A stretch of DNA of 40,866 nucleotides, taken from positions 1 through 40,866 of the forward strand of contig NZ_NMQZ01000046.1 in NCBI RefSeq assembly GCF_002864685.1. The letters are read 5' to 3'. This stretch comes from Alloalcanivorax mobilis (GTDB lineage: Bacteria; Pseudomonadota; Gammaproteobacteria; Pseudomonadales; Alcanivoracaceae). The notes under the pieces were generated by a model, which ran no database searches, was not told where the DNA came from, and saw nothing but the letters and a program-made list of their open reading frames with translations. Numbering within the stretch: the first letter of the stretch is position 1; each line of letters starts with the position of its first letter. Below, one piece after another: positions 23,979 through 32,326 of this stretch. Both the position numbers and the translations under genes were made by a program.

Positions 23979-24637
23979 ACGGACGCCCCCCGGCCGGCTT
24001 GCGGCCGTACCGCATCCGGCGGCTCCGCTGCTGGCGGTTCCACCGGCAGGGGCGCGTTGCCCAGATACGCCAGCCCCCAGCGCTCGGACACCGGGCCATC
24101 GAACTCCACCGCCGCCCAAGTGCTGGGATGCCGCCAATAGGCGCTGTAGGTCAGTTGCTTGATGACCGTGGCCAGGGTGCGCTGCAGGGTGTTGCCCGCC
24201 CCCCACTGATCAAACCAGAGCCGCGCCTGCTGTTCATCCAGATCCACGAAGCGCTTGCCGTGGCTGAACACCGCCGCGTTATCGAACAGCGTGAACGCCA
24301 TGGCCAGATCCTTGCGGGTAGCGGCGTCCACGAACCCCAGCGTCCTCTGCACATTGGCCACCACCGGCACCCGGTCCGCCGGCGTCAAAACGCTGCCGGC
24401 GGTGGGCAGCAACGCCACCCGGGCGCGATCAAACAAATGAAATTCCTGCCGGCTGAGGCCGTCGGCCCACGCCGGCGGCGGGCGCCGGTCCAGCGGCGAG
24501 CGCCGCAACAGCGCAAAACCGCCAGCGGCCACCGCCGCCGCGCCAGCCGCGCCGATCAGCGTCCACTTCAGGAACCGCCGGCGCGTGACGCCGCGCTGCA
24601 GAGTCGCCGCCGCCTGGCGGGCATGATGTTGTGTCAT
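23975..24637 (-). CDS. Tat-signal protein, partner of GMC oxidoreductase (gluconate dehydrogenase subunit 3-like)
   Basis: About 220 residues. The N-terminus carries a twin-arginine signal (TRRRFLKWTLIGAAGAAAVA, then GGFALLRR). The mature part, with FDRARVALLPTAGSVLTPA...VVANVQRTLGF and WFDQWGAGNTLQRTLATVIK...LTYSAYWRHP, resembles the small gluconate 2-dehydrogenase subunit 3-like proteins that accompany GMC oxidoreductases. ATG 24637 was chosen; ATG 24667 is possible and neither has a strong ribosome-binding site. Coupling to the GMC gene supports a complex, where this subunit could carry the flavoprotein through the Tat system. Confidence 0.82.
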   Translation of the reverse strand: MTQHHARQAAATLQRGVTRRRFLKWTLIGAAGAAAVAAGGFALLRRSPLDRRPPPAWADGLSRQEFHLFDRARVALLPTAGSVLTPADRVPVVANVQRTLGFVDAATRKDLAMAFTLFDNAAVFSHGKRFVDLDEQQARLWFDQWGAGNTLQRTLATVIKQLTYSAYWRHPSTWAAVEFDGPVSERWGLAYLGNAPLPVEPPAAEPPDAVRPQAGRGASV

Positions 24638-24853
24638 AGAGGGGCTCGCGGGCTGCCGGGTATACATTTTCAAGCTACTGAAAAAGCCCCATGGGGACAA
24701 TGTGTTTACCCGACAGCGGAACTTGACCGCACAGCACAACCAGCAACACCCCGCGCAAATTTATGGTGCATCGCATTTTAGCGGGAATCCGTTTTTGACC
24801 AGAGGCTTTGCGGTCGGTTTTTTGAGGTGGGGTTGGTCTCTCCATCTGGGGTC

Positions 24854-24962
24854 GGGCAACCGGGTCGGGCTGGCCAGGACACGCAAAAAGACGCCTCCGT
24901 GCGGGCTCGAGTCCGGCCGTCCATGGCCGGACACGGTCCTGGCCAGCCCGACCCGGTTGCCC
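24854..24962. repeat. Palindromic repeat element A (27-bp perfect arms)
   Basis: Perfect inverted arms of 27 bp (24854-24880 and 24936-24962; outer GGGCAACCGGGTCGGGCTGG) enclose a 55-bp core. The core holds the hairpin CCGGCCGTCCATGGCCGG. Read in reverse, the core is clearly homologous to element B (shared GGCCATGGACGGCC, then CGAGCCC), while the arms are unrelated. It lies in the 24,640-25,300 gap, which has no convincing gene; a 113-codon minus-strand frame is made largely of the repeat. Confidence 0.85.
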
Positions 24963-25169
24963 GCCTTGGGTAGCAGGACCCGCCCGGGGTGCCGCCGGGG
25001 GCTTGCTGAAGTCGGGCCCGTCCAGGGTGGCTTGCTGGTGGCGTCTTTAAACCACCGCCCCGCGGGCTTATTCTTACGTTCGATCAGCCGCTGCCCGTTC
25101 ACCGGCGTTTACGACGGTTTCTTTGCAAAGCCTCTATCCAGGACGGCGAGCAACGCCTCAAGTGGCACC

Positions 25170-25285
25170 GAATCGAGGTCAAGGCGGGCCCGCCCGGGAC
25201 CGTGTTTGGCCATGGACGGCCAAACCCGAGCCCACATGGACGTGCTCGTGGCGTGTCCCGGGCGGGCCCGCCTTGTCCTCGATTC
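25170..25285. repeat. Palindromic repeat element B (31-bp arms)
   Basis: Inverted arms of 31 bp with one mismatch (25170-25200 and 25255-25285; inner CAAGGCGGGCCCGCCCGGGA) enclose a 54-bp core. The core contains TTTGGCCATGGACGGCCAAA followed by CCCGAGCCCACATGGACG. Core length and sequence match element A in opposite orientation. It ends about 30 bp before the surviving part of the HigB-like toxin. Confidence 0.85.
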
Positions 25286-25321
25286 GCCCTCAGAACATCA
25301 CCACACCGCCCAGCGAACCCG

Positions 25322-25573
25322 ATAAAACAAAACACTTTCCCGTCAATCCGCGATCGGATCGACCGGCTAAAAGAGGGCCTGGCCGGCGACACCAAGCAAC
25401 TTGGGCATGGTATCAACGAATTGAGAATTCATTATGGGCCCGGCTACCGGGTTTATTTCCATCGCCACGAAGATACGTTGATACTTCTTCTATGTGGCGG
25501 CCGGAAAGCGAGCCAGAACCGTGACATCCGACGTGCCCGGTCGCAGTTGAAAGCATGGAGGGACAACCGATGA
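25322..25573 (+). pseudogene. HigB/RelE-like toxin (addiction-module killer protein), 5' truncated
   Basis: The frame ending at the TGA 25571-25573 encodes IRDRIDRLKEGLAGDTKQLG, then ELRIHYGPGYRVYFHRHEDT and LLLCGGRKASQNRDIRRARS. This is most of a TIGR02683-type killer protein (about 100 residues, RelE/HigB fold, mRNA interferase). The usual N-terminal 20-25 residues before IRDRI are missing and no standard start codon lies in this frame between element B and the homologous part. The open frame continues upstream only through repeat DNA. The toxin is therefore probably inactive. The stop overlaps the antitoxin start (ATGA), the normal toxin-first arrangement. Confidence 0.75.
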
Positions 25574-25866
25574 ACTCAGCCTTCACTACTTTTGATCCCG
25601 CGGAATATCTGGATAGCCGGGAAGCCATTGTCGTATTCATCAGCGACGCACTCGAAACCGGCGACGCAACCTATATCGCCCATGCCATTGGGGTAGTCGC
25701 GAGAGCCCGAGGCATGTCTCAATTAGCCAACGACACCGGCCTTTCACGGGAGCAGTTGTATCGCTCTTTCAGTGAGCACGGCAATCCTACCTTGAAAACG
25801 ATGTTAGCAGTCTTCCGTGCATTCGATATTCATCTGACCGCACAGGCCGGAAACGTTCTCCCCTGA
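25570..25866 (+). CDS. HigA-like antitoxin (addiction-module antidote protein)
   Basis: A 98-residue helix-turn-helix protein of the TIGR02684 antidote type: FDPAEYLDSREAIVVFISDA, then GDATYIAHAIGVVARARGMS (about 40-59), QLANDTGLSREQLYRSFSEH (HTH recognition region) and NPTLKTMLAVFRAFDIHLTA. The start at ATG 25570 overlaps the toxin stop. It appears intact although the toxin has lost its 5' end; it could persist as an orphan that counters related toxins elsewhere, but that is speculation. Confidence 0.88.
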   Translation: MNSAFTTFDPAEYLDSREAIVVFISDALETGDATYIAHAIGVVARARGMSQLANDTGLSREQLYRSFSEHGNPTLKTMLAVFRAFDIHLTAQAGNVLP

Positions 25867-26094
25867 AGATTGGCTGCGCCACCGGTCCAGGTTATCGGGC
25901 GAACTGATCACTACCGATGAGCTGGTTGCGTCGTATAGCCGTTTCGATCTGGTATTTTTTGTCATCGGCCATTCCTTGTTGCGCGCTCAGAAAGAGCGGG
26001 GCCTGAAGTACGCATCCGCAACGTTTTTTCTCCAACCGCCCTTCCAAGCTCCATTGGCAAAGACGTCACGTGCTCTCACTCGCCGGTTGAAACC
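25867..26094. other. Intergenic region with an open frame lacking a start
   Basis: After the antitoxin stop, a plus frame reads PEDWLRHRSRLSGELITTDE, LVASYSRFDLVFFVIGHSLL and RAQKERGLKYASA without a stop. It has no ATG and no ribosome-binding site. Composition is less GC-rich than the neighbours. It may be a gene remnant; I recognise no family. No terminator for the antitoxin gene was identified. Confidence 0.3.
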
Positions 26095-26144
26095 GGCGCC
26101 ACATAGAGGTACTGTTCTTATGTACAGTATCTCTATGTGGCGCC
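26095..26144. promoter_or_regulatory. LexA (SOS) box inside a 21-bp inverted repeat upstream of imuA
   Basis: CTGTTCTTATGTACAG (26112-26127) is a perfect CTGT-N8-ACAG SOS box, 20 bp before the imuA ATG. The symmetry extends well beyond the operator: GGCGCCACATAGAG at 26095-26108 is matched by its complement at 26131-26144, so arms of 21 bp (26095-26115, 26124-26144) have one mismatch. The LexA site places imuA-imuB and probably dnaE2 under DNA-damage control. Confidence 0.9.
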
Positions 26145-26147
26145 TTT

Positions 26148-26900
26148 ATGTGTTCCGACTTCCTGCAACAGCTTCTCGCCCGCCGGGACACCTGGCGCGG
26201 CCGCGACCCGGACGCCGCCATGCGCAGCGGTCGTGCCACCGGTTTCCAGGCCCTGGATGGCCTGCTGGAACAAGGTGGCTGGCCGGATTCCGGGCTGGTG
26301 GAGTTATTGTGCACTCTGCCCTGCCCGCCGCTGATGCACCTGCTGTTGCCGTTGCTGGCCGGCGGCGATGGCGCACGGGTGATCGCCAACCCGCCGGCGC
26401 GCCCGTCGGCGCCGGCGCTGGCCCGTGCCGGGGTCGATCTGCGCCAATTGCTGGTGCTGCAAAGCCGCGAGCGGGCGCCGCTGCTGCGTGCCTGCCTGGA
26501 GGCCGTCGCCAGCGACAGCGTCGGCGTGATGGTGCTGTGGGCCCCGGGCGGGGCCCTGCCCGCTGGCACGCTGCGTCGTTTCCATCTTGGCGCCCAACAG
26601 GGCCGTTGCCTGCTGATCCTGGTGCGCCCCCGGCGGGCCGCCAGCCAGCCCAGCCCGGCACCGTTGCGCCTTGATCTGAGCTGTTCCGCGCCCGGCCAGC
26701 TGACCGTCGCCGTGCACAAGCAGCCGGGCGGGCGCCCGGGCGCCCATTGTCAGGTTACCGTGCTGCCGGAGCATCTGCGCCGGGCGCCGCCGGCTTGCGC
26801 CACCCTGCCGGCGCTTACCCGGCGCCCGCTCGTCGATCACTTGCCTTCGCCCCTGCCCCCGCCGCCCGGCCCCCTGCCGCTGAGCGAGTTGCGCCCGTGA
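26148..26900 (+). CDS. imuA: ImuA, SOS mutagenesis accessory protein
   Basis: A 250-residue RecA/SulA-like protein that begins the ImuA-ImuB-DnaE2 translesion cassette. Typical features are the N-terminal ATGFQALDGLLEQGGWPDSG (about 31-50), VELLCTLPCPPLMHLLLPLL, then ARVIANPPARPSAPALARAG and LLVLQSRERAPLLRACLEAV, corresponding to a RecA-like fold with a degenerate nucleotide-binding loop. The C-terminus is proline-rich. In other bacteria ImuA modulates assembly of the mutasome with RecA and ImuB. The stop overlaps the imuB GTG start (GTGA). A perfect LexA box lies 20 bp upstream. Confidence 0.92.
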   Translation: MCSDFLQQLLARRDTWRGRDPDAAMRSGRATGFQALDGLLEQGGWPDSGLVELLCTLPCPPLMHLLLPLLAGGDGARVIANPPARPSAPALARAGVDLRQLLVLQSRERAPLLRACLEAVASDSVGVMVLWAPGGALPAGTLRRFHLGAQQGRCLLILVRPRRAASQPSPAPLRLDLSCSAPGQLTVAVHKQPGGRPGAHCQVTVLPEHLRRAPPACATLPALTRRPLVDHLPSPLPPPPGPLPLSELRP

Positions 26901-28327
26901 GCGCGCTGTGGGTGGCGCTGCGCTTTCCGCTGTTGCCGTTGGAGGCGGAGGCCGGCCCCAGCACCGCCCCCCGGGCACTGGTGCGCCGCCACCGTATTGA
27001 GCTGGCCAATGGCGCCGCCCTGGCCGCTGGCGTCAGCCCGGGCCTGCGACTGGCCACCGCCCGCGCCCTGTGCGAACACCTGGAAATCCAGGAGGCCAGT
27101 GCCTCCGCCCGGGAGAACGCCCTGGCGCGCCAGGCACGGCATCTGCTCGCCTTGACGCCACAGGTGTGCCCGGCGCCCCCGGACACCCTGCTGCTGGAAG
27201 TGGGCGGCTGTCTGAAGCTGTTCGGCGGCTTCCGCAACCTGCTGGCCCGGATCGACCAGTACCGCCTGCATTGTCCGCTGACCAGCCGCCTGGGGCTGGG
27301 CCACACGCCGCTGGCGGCTTGCCACCTCAGCGAGCTGCCGGCCCTGGACACCCGGCCGGAGACCGCCCGTTTCCAGGCCTGGCTGGCGGAGTTGCCCCTT
27401 GCCGGGTTGGACCTGGAACCGGCTTTGCGGGAGCGCTTGCAAGCGCCCGGCTTCCGCACCCTGGGCGAGCTGTTTCCACTGCCTCGCCCGGCTCTGGGAA
27501 AGCGCTTTGGCGCCGCCTTTCTGGACTGGCTGCAACGGTTGCTCGGCGAGAAAGCGGACCCGCGCCGGCCGATTGCCCCGCCACGGCCGTTCCGCGCCCA
27601 TCGGGAATTCGATCAGCCGATTGAGAACCTGACCCTGCTGGAAACGCCGATGGCCGCCCTGCTGGCGGACTTGGAAGACTCCCTCCGCCGCCACCAGGAA
27701 GAAGTGGCGGCGATCCGCTGGCACCTGATGCTGAACAACCGCCAGCGCGACACCCTGATCGTGCGGCGCGCCCGGCCCGGCCACGATGCCGCCACCTGGC
27801 TGGATCTCAGCCGCCGGCGCCTGGAGCACCATACACTCGGCGCCGGGGTGCTGGGCCTGGCCCTGGACAGCAGCCGTTGCCGGCCGCGCAACCCGGCCCT
27901 GGCCGAGCTGTTCCCCGACCCCGGCGCGCGCCCGCCCCTGGAACGGCTGGTGGAGAAGCTGGCGATGGAGCCGGCGCTCAATCTTTACCAACCCTCCGAC
28001 GGCGGCGAACACTTACCCGAACAGGACGAACGGGCCCTGCCCTTCCTGGGCCGGCCGGCCACCGCTCGTCTGGCGGAGCCCTCCCCCGGCCGCGTCAACG
28101 ACCGTCCGCTGTGGTTGCTCGATCCGCCCCGGCGCCTGGACGACCACAACAACGTGCCCCACTGGCGCGGCCGCCCGCTCACCCTGTTCCCGCAAAGCGA
28201 GCGCTTCAGCCAGCCCTGGCACGGCGCCGCCCCGCGCCGCTACCGCGTCGCCCATCATCCGGATGGCCTGTGTTGCTGGGTCTTTCAGGATGACCAGCAT
28301 GGTTGGTGGTTGCAGGGGTTTTTTTAG
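26897..28327 (+). CDS. imuB: ImuB, catalytically dead Y-family polymerase homologue
   Basis: A 476-residue DinB/UmuC-related protein beginning at GTG 26897 (SALWVALRFPLLPLEAEAG), overlapping the imuA stop. The position of the catalytic DMDxFF motif of Y-family polymerases is occupied by VALRFPLLPLE, and the second acidic motif by LLLEVGGCLKLFGG, so polymerase activity is not expected, as in known ImuB. C-terminal FPQSERFSQPWHG, YRVAHHPDGLCCWVFQDD fits the ImuB tail. ImuB acts as hub binding ImuA, the beta clamp and DnaE2. The stop codon is the first base overlap with the heptamer array of element 7. Confidence 0.94.
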   Translation: MSALWVALRFPLLPLEAEAGPSTAPRALVRRHRIELANGAALAAGVSPGLRLATARALCEHLEIQEASASARENALARQARHLLALTPQVCPAPPDTLLLEVGGCLKLFGGFRNLLARIDQYRLHCPLTSRLGLGHTPLAACHLSELPALDTRPETARFQAWLAELPLAGLDLEPALRERLQAPGFRTLGELFPLPRPALGKRFGAAFLDWLQRLLGEKADPRRPIAPPRPFRAHREFDQPIENLTLLETPMAALLADLEDSLRRHQEEVAAIRWHLMLNNRQRDTLIVRRARPGHDAATWLDLSRRRLEHHTLGAGVLGLALDSSRCRPRNPALAELFPDPGARPPLERLVEKLAMEPALNLYQPSDGGEHLPEQDERALPFLGRPATARLAEPSPGRVNDRPLWLLDPPRRLDDHNNVPHWRGRPLTLFPQSERFSQPWHGAAPRRYRVAHHPDGLCCWVFQDDQHGWWLQGFF

Positions 28328-28443
28328 TTAAAAGTTAAAAGTTAAAAGTTAAAAGTTAAAAGTTAAAAGAAAATGCTCGAGCGCGACGTCGGCGATCCCG
28401 TTGCCACGGCCCTGGATCGCGTTTTAACTTTTAACTTTCAACT
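28326..28443. repeat. Heptamer inverted-repeat element 7 (AGTTAAA type)
   Basis: The left array is six perfect AGTTAAA units (28326-28367), starting on the last bases of the imuB stop codon. The right array is TTTTAAC, TTTTAAC, TTTCAAC (28422-28442), the complement of GTTAAAA/GTTGAAA. The core is about 50 bp. Arms are unequal, six against three units. It separates imuB from dnaE2, which are usually adjacent, within the SOS cassette. Confidence 0.9.
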
Positions 28444-28469
28444 CCCCATCCAGCCCCCTGGAGACGCTT

Positions 28470-31400
28470 TTGCCCTTCGCCGAACTGCACACCACCAGCG
28501 CTTTCACCTTTCTCACCGGGGCGAGTCTGCCTCAGGAGCTGGTGTATCAGGCCCATGCGCTGGGCTACGAAGCGTTGGCGATCACCGACGATGGCTCCCT
28601 GGCCGGGGTGGCGCGGGCCTACCAGGCGCACAAGACGCTAAAAAAACGCCTCGCTGAGGAAGGCGGAACCCTGACGTTGAAACTGATCGTCGGCAGCCAT
28701 TTCCGGCTCAGCGATGAACACGGCGAGCTGCGGTTGATTCTGCTCGCCCGGGACCGCCAGGCCTACGCCGAGATCGCCACGCTGATCACCCGTGGCCGCC
28801 GGCGCGCCGAAAAAGGCCACTACCGGCTGCATTGGCGCGATCTGGCACGGCTGGAGCGCAGCAGCCTGTGTCTGTGGCTGCCCGCCGGCGATGAACGCGA
28901 CCCGCATCACGCGACGCTGCTCAAGGCGCATTTCGGCGAGCGTTTCTGGCTCGCCTGCGAACTGCTGCAAGAAGGGAACGACGCCCTGCATTACCGTTAC
29001 TGCCACCAACTGGCCAGCCGCTTCGATCTGGCTATGACCGCCGCCAACGATGTGCACTACCACGGCCCGGAGCGACAGCCCCTGCAGGAGCTGCTCACCG
29101 CCCTGCGGCTGAACACCACGGTGGCGCAACTGGGCCGGCGCCGGTTCCAGAATGATCAGCGCCATCTGCGCCCGCTGGAGGATCTGCGCGCGGTTTATCC
29201 CGAGGCACTGCTGCGCGAGGCCGCCTGGATCGCCGCGCAGTGCCACTTCGAAATGAACGAAATCAGCTACCAGTACCCCGAAGAGGTGGTGCCACCGGGC
29301 CAGAACGCGGACCAGTATCTGGCGGCTCTGGTACACCAGGGCGCCAGCGCCCGCTACCCCGATGGCGTGCCGGTGTCCGTGAGCCGCTTGCTGGAGCGTG
29401 AACTGGCACTGATCGGCGAGCTGCGCTACGCCCACTATTTTTTGACCGTGCACGACATCGTCGCCTACGCGCGCGGCCAGAACATTCTCTGCCAGGGGCG
29501 GGGCTCGGCGGCCAATTCGGCGGTCTGCTATTGCCTGGGCGTCACCGAGGTGGACCCGGGCCGTAGCCAGTTGCTGTTTGAGCGCTTTATCTCCAAAGAG
29601 CGCGACGAACCGCCGGACATCGACGTGGATTTCGAACATGAGCGCCGCGAAGAAGTGATCCAGTATCTGTACCGCAAATACGGGCGTGACCGTGCCGCCC
29701 TGGCGGCCACCGTGATCCATTACCGCACCCGCTCGGCGGTGCGCGACGTGGGCCGCGCCCTGGGCGTGGACATGGACGTGATCGAGCGCCTCAGTGGCAA
29801 CCTGGCCTGGTGGGACAAACCGGATTCCCTGCTCGAACGCTTCCAGGAGGTGGGCCTGGGCAACTCCACCCTGGGCCGCCAGTACCGCGAGCTGGTGCAA
29901 CAACTGGTGGGCTTTCCCCGCCATCTTTCCCAACACGTGGGCGGCTTCGTGATCACCCGCGATCCGGTGCATACGCTGGTGCCGGTGGAAAACGCGGCGA
30001 TGGCGGATCGCACGCTGATTCAATGGGACAAGGACGATCTCGAATCCCTGGGGCTGATGAAAGTGGATGTGCTGGCGCTGGGCATGCTCACCGCGATCCG
30101 CAAAACGCTGGATCTGATCGGCCTTTACCGGCCTCGCCCGCTGACCATGCAGGCGATCCCCGCCGAAGACCCGGCCACTTACCAGATGCTCTGTAAGGGC
30201 GACAGTCTGGGCGTGTTCCAGGTGGAATCCCGCGCGCAGATGAACATGCTGCCCCGGCTGCGCCCGGAAAAGTTCTATGACCTGGTGATCGAAGTGGCGA
30301 TCGTGCGGCCCGGGCCGATTCAGGGCGACATGGTTCACCCCTACCTGAGACGCCGCGACGGCCTGGAAAGAACCGACTACCCGGATGAAAAAGTGGCAGC
30401 GGTGCTGGAGCGCACTCTGGGCATTCCGATCTTCCAGGAGCAGGTGATTCAGCTGGTGATGGTGGCCGCCGGTTTCTCCGGCGGCGAGGCGGACCAACTG
30501 CGCCGGGCGATGGCCAGCTGGGGCAAAAGCGGCGAGCTGATGCGCTTTGAAAGCAAGGTGATTCAGGGCATGCTCGCCAACGGCTACAGCGCCGATTACG
30601 CACGCCGGTTGTTCGAACAGATGAAAGGCTTCGGCGGTTACGGCTTTCCCGAATCCCACTCCGCCAGCTTCGCGCTGCTGGTCTATGTGTCCGCCTGGCT
30701 TAAGCGTCACCACACCAGCGCCTTTTACTGTGGCCTGCTCAACAGCCTGCCGATGGGCTTTTATTCGCCCTCGCAGATTCTTCAGGACGCCCAGCGCCAC
30801 GGCATCGAAACCCGGCCAGTCGACGCTCTGCACAGCCACTGGGACCACACCTTGGAGCAGACGCAGCGGCAAAAGCTGGGCGTGCAACCGGCCCTGCGGC
30901 TGGGGCTGCGGCAAATCAAAGGCTTCAACGAAGAGGCCGCCCTGCGGCTGGTCGCGGCCCGCTCACAGCAGCCGTTCAGCAGCGTGCGCGATCTCTGCGA
31001 ACGGGCGCGCCTGAACCGCCGCGAACGCGAAGCCCTGGTGGCCGGCAATGCCCTGCGCGGGCTCAGCGGCCACCGCCACCAGGCACACTGGGAAGCGCAG
31101 GCGCTGGAAGCCAGCCGCCCGCTGCTGCCCGATGCCCAAGGCCCCCGCGATGACCACGATGGTGTCTATCTGGACGCGCCCTCGGAGCGCACCAGCCTGA
31201 TCGAAGACTACCGCCACCTGGGCCTGACCCTGGGCCGCCACCCGATGGCGCTGGTGCGCCATTTGCCCCGCTTCAAGGCCTGTCGGCGCGCCAGCGAACT
31301 CAAGCGCGCCCGTCCCGGCCAGCTGGTGCGCGTCGCCGGCCTGGTCACCAACCGGCAACGCCCCGGCTCCGCCAAGGGCACCCTGTTCATGACCCTGGAA

Positions 31401-31604
31401 GACGAAACCGGCAACACCAACGTGGTGATCTGGAGCGCCATTCAGGCGCGTTTTCGCACCGTGCTGCTGAAAAGCCCCCTGGTCACCGTCACCGGCACCG
31501 TGGAAATCAGCCCCGAAGGCATCGTGCATCTGATGGCTGGCCGCCTCGACGACACCAGCGACGCTCTCGACGAACTGATCGTCCGCTCAAGAGATTTCAA
31601 ATAA
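28470..31604 (+). CDS. dnaE2: Error-prone DNA polymerase DnaE2
   Basis: A 1044-residue C-family polymerase. It has the N-terminal PHP domain (FAELHTTSAFTFLTGASLPQ, ALGYEALAITDDGSLAG), a palm with PPDIDVDFEHERREEVIQYL (about 379-398) holding the catalytic aspartates, VGGFVITRDPVHTLVPVENA, FGGYGFPESHSASFALLVYV, and a C-terminal OB fold (QLVRVAGLVTNRQRPGSAKG, FMTLEDETGNTNVV). Length and absence of a tau-binding tail fit DnaE2 rather than replicative DnaE (about 1160). The likely start is TTG 28470 after CTGGAG. It performs translesion synthesis with ImuB. A heptamer element intervenes after imuB. Confidence 0.95.
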   Translation: MPFAELHTTSAFTFLTGASLPQELVYQAHALGYEALAITDDGSLAGVARAYQAHKTLKKRLAEEGGTLTLKLIVGSHFRLSDEHGELRLILLARDRQAYAEIATLITRGRRRAEKGHYRLHWRDLARLERSSLCLWLPAGDERDPHHATLLKAHFGERFWLACELLQEGNDALHYRYCHQLASRFDLAMTAANDVHYHGPERQPLQELLTALRLNTTVAQLGRRRFQNDQRHLRPLEDLRAVYPEALLREAAWIAAQCHFEMNEISYQYPEEVVPPGQNADQYLAALVHQGASARYPDGVPVSVSRLLERELALIGELRYAHYFLTVHDIVAYARGQNILCQGRGSAANSAVCYCLGVTEVDPGRSQLLFERFISKERDEPPDIDVDFEHERREEVIQYLYRKYGRDRAALAATVIHYRTRSAVRDVGRALGVDMDVIERLSGNLAWWDKPDSLLERFQEVGLGNSTLGRQYRELVQQLVGFPRHLSQHVGGFVITRDPVHTLVPVENAAMADRTLIQWDKDDLESLGLMKVDVLALGMLTAIRKTLDLIGLYRPRPLTMQAIPAEDPATYQMLCKGDSLGVFQVESRAQMNMLPRLRPEKFYDLVIEVAIVRPGPIQGDMVHPYLRRRDGLERTDYPDEKVAAVLERTLGIPIFQEQVIQLVMVAAGFSGGEADQLRRAMASWGKSGELMRFESKVIQGMLANGYSADYARRLFEQMKGFGGYGFPESHSASFALLVYVSAWLKRHHTSAFYCGLLNSLPMGFYSPSQILQDAQRHGIETRPVDALHSHWDHTLEQTQRQKLGVQPALRLGLRQIKGFNEEAALRLVAARSQQPFSSVRDLCERARLNRREREALVAGNALRGLSGHRHQAHWEAQALEASRPLLPDAQGPRDDHDGVYLDAPSERTSLIEDYRHLGLTLGRHPMALVRHLPRFKACRRASELKRARPGQLVRVAGLVTNRQRPGSAKGTLFMTLEDETGNTNVVIWSAIQARFRTVLLKSPLVTVTGTVEISPEGIVHLMAGRLDDTSDALDELIVRSRDFK

Positions 31605-31669
31605 CGGAAAGAGAACGGATCGTTCACGAAAGGATGGCGCCAGCCACTCGGCGCGGCACCAGAGGCCTT

Positions 31670-31963
31670 CTAAAGCCTGCCAAGCCAGTACTGAGGCCGC
31701 CGCCGATCATGCGCAACCGCCAGAATCTGAAGGCCGTCAGACTGTTCTCGATAAACGATGGATAACGGAAAACGATGGAGGGGAGCCCTGCGAATATCCG
31801 GCTCTTGTTCAACCTGCCAGACTTTCGGTGTCTCGCCAATGAAAGTGGCCATCGCCTCCACTTCCTCAATGAAGGCACCACCCAATCCCGGAACTCTCGA
31901 TTCATAATAACCGACTGATTCCAGAAACTCGGCTTCCGCTGCCGGGTGGAAAACATAGTTCAC
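31670..31963 (-). CDS. RelE/ParE family toxin
   Basis: A 97-residue toxin of the RelE/ParE superfamily: FHPAAEAEFLESVGYYESRV at the N-terminus, GLGGAFIEEVEAMATFIGET, then RRAPLHRFPLSIVYREQSDG and LQILAVAHDRRRPQYWLGRL, the standard C-terminal strands. Whether it targets gyrase (ParE) or mRNA (RelE) cannot be told. The start is GTG 31963, overlapping the antitoxin stop (GTGA). It is downstream of the antitoxin, and convergent with dnaE2 with a 65-bp gap. Confidence 0.9.
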   Translation of the reverse strand: MNYVFHPAAEAEFLESVGYYESRVPGLGGAFIEEVEAMATFIGETPKVWQVEQEPDIRRAPLHRFPLSIVYREQSDGLQILAVAHDRRRPQYWLGRL

Positions 31964-32184
31964 TTAATCAGGGCCCGTGCCTTTCTCATGACATCATCCC
32001 CGGGTACAGCCTGAACCGAGCCGTTATCAAGTTCTTCCGCCCTCCGCCGGGCTTCCAACAACCAGTCGGACCGAAGCTCCTCCCCCGAGGGGGCATCCAG
32101 ACTCAATACCAACCGGTGGATTAATTGCGCGCGTTCCTCTTTGGGAAGATGGAGCGCCTCATTCTCGATTTTCTCCAGATTCAT
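31960..32184 (-). CDS. Addiction-module antitoxin (TIGR02574 type)
   Basis: A 74-residue acidic protein, IENEALHLPKEERAQLIHRL, then LVLSLDAPSGEELRSDWLLE and ARRRAEELDNGSVQAVPGDD. The ERAQL...LLSLD and RRAEELDxGxVQxxPGDDV pattern is typical of the putative addiction-module component family paired with RelE/ParE toxins. The ATG 32184 has a GGGAGG site; longer in-frame extension upstream is unsupported. Expected to bind the toxin and repress the operon. Confidence 0.9.
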   Translation of the reverse strand: MNLEKIENEALHLPKEERAQLIHRLVLSLDAPSGEELRSDWLLEARRRAEELDNGSVQAVPGDDVMRKARALIK

Positions 32185-32326
32185 GGGAAACCTCCCGTTC
32201 ACGTAAGCCCGATTTTGACACGGATGGATAGCAGCTGCCACAGAGAAGCGACGGGCCAGGCTAACCAGTCCTATCCTGCTGACCGGACCTGGCCTGCGCG
32301 CGAAGGGCGCCTCATGGCAGGCTCCT

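Noticed and set aside
24761-25102. 113-codon minus-strand frame across palindromic element A
   Set aside because: Most of it is the repeat itself and no protein features are seen.
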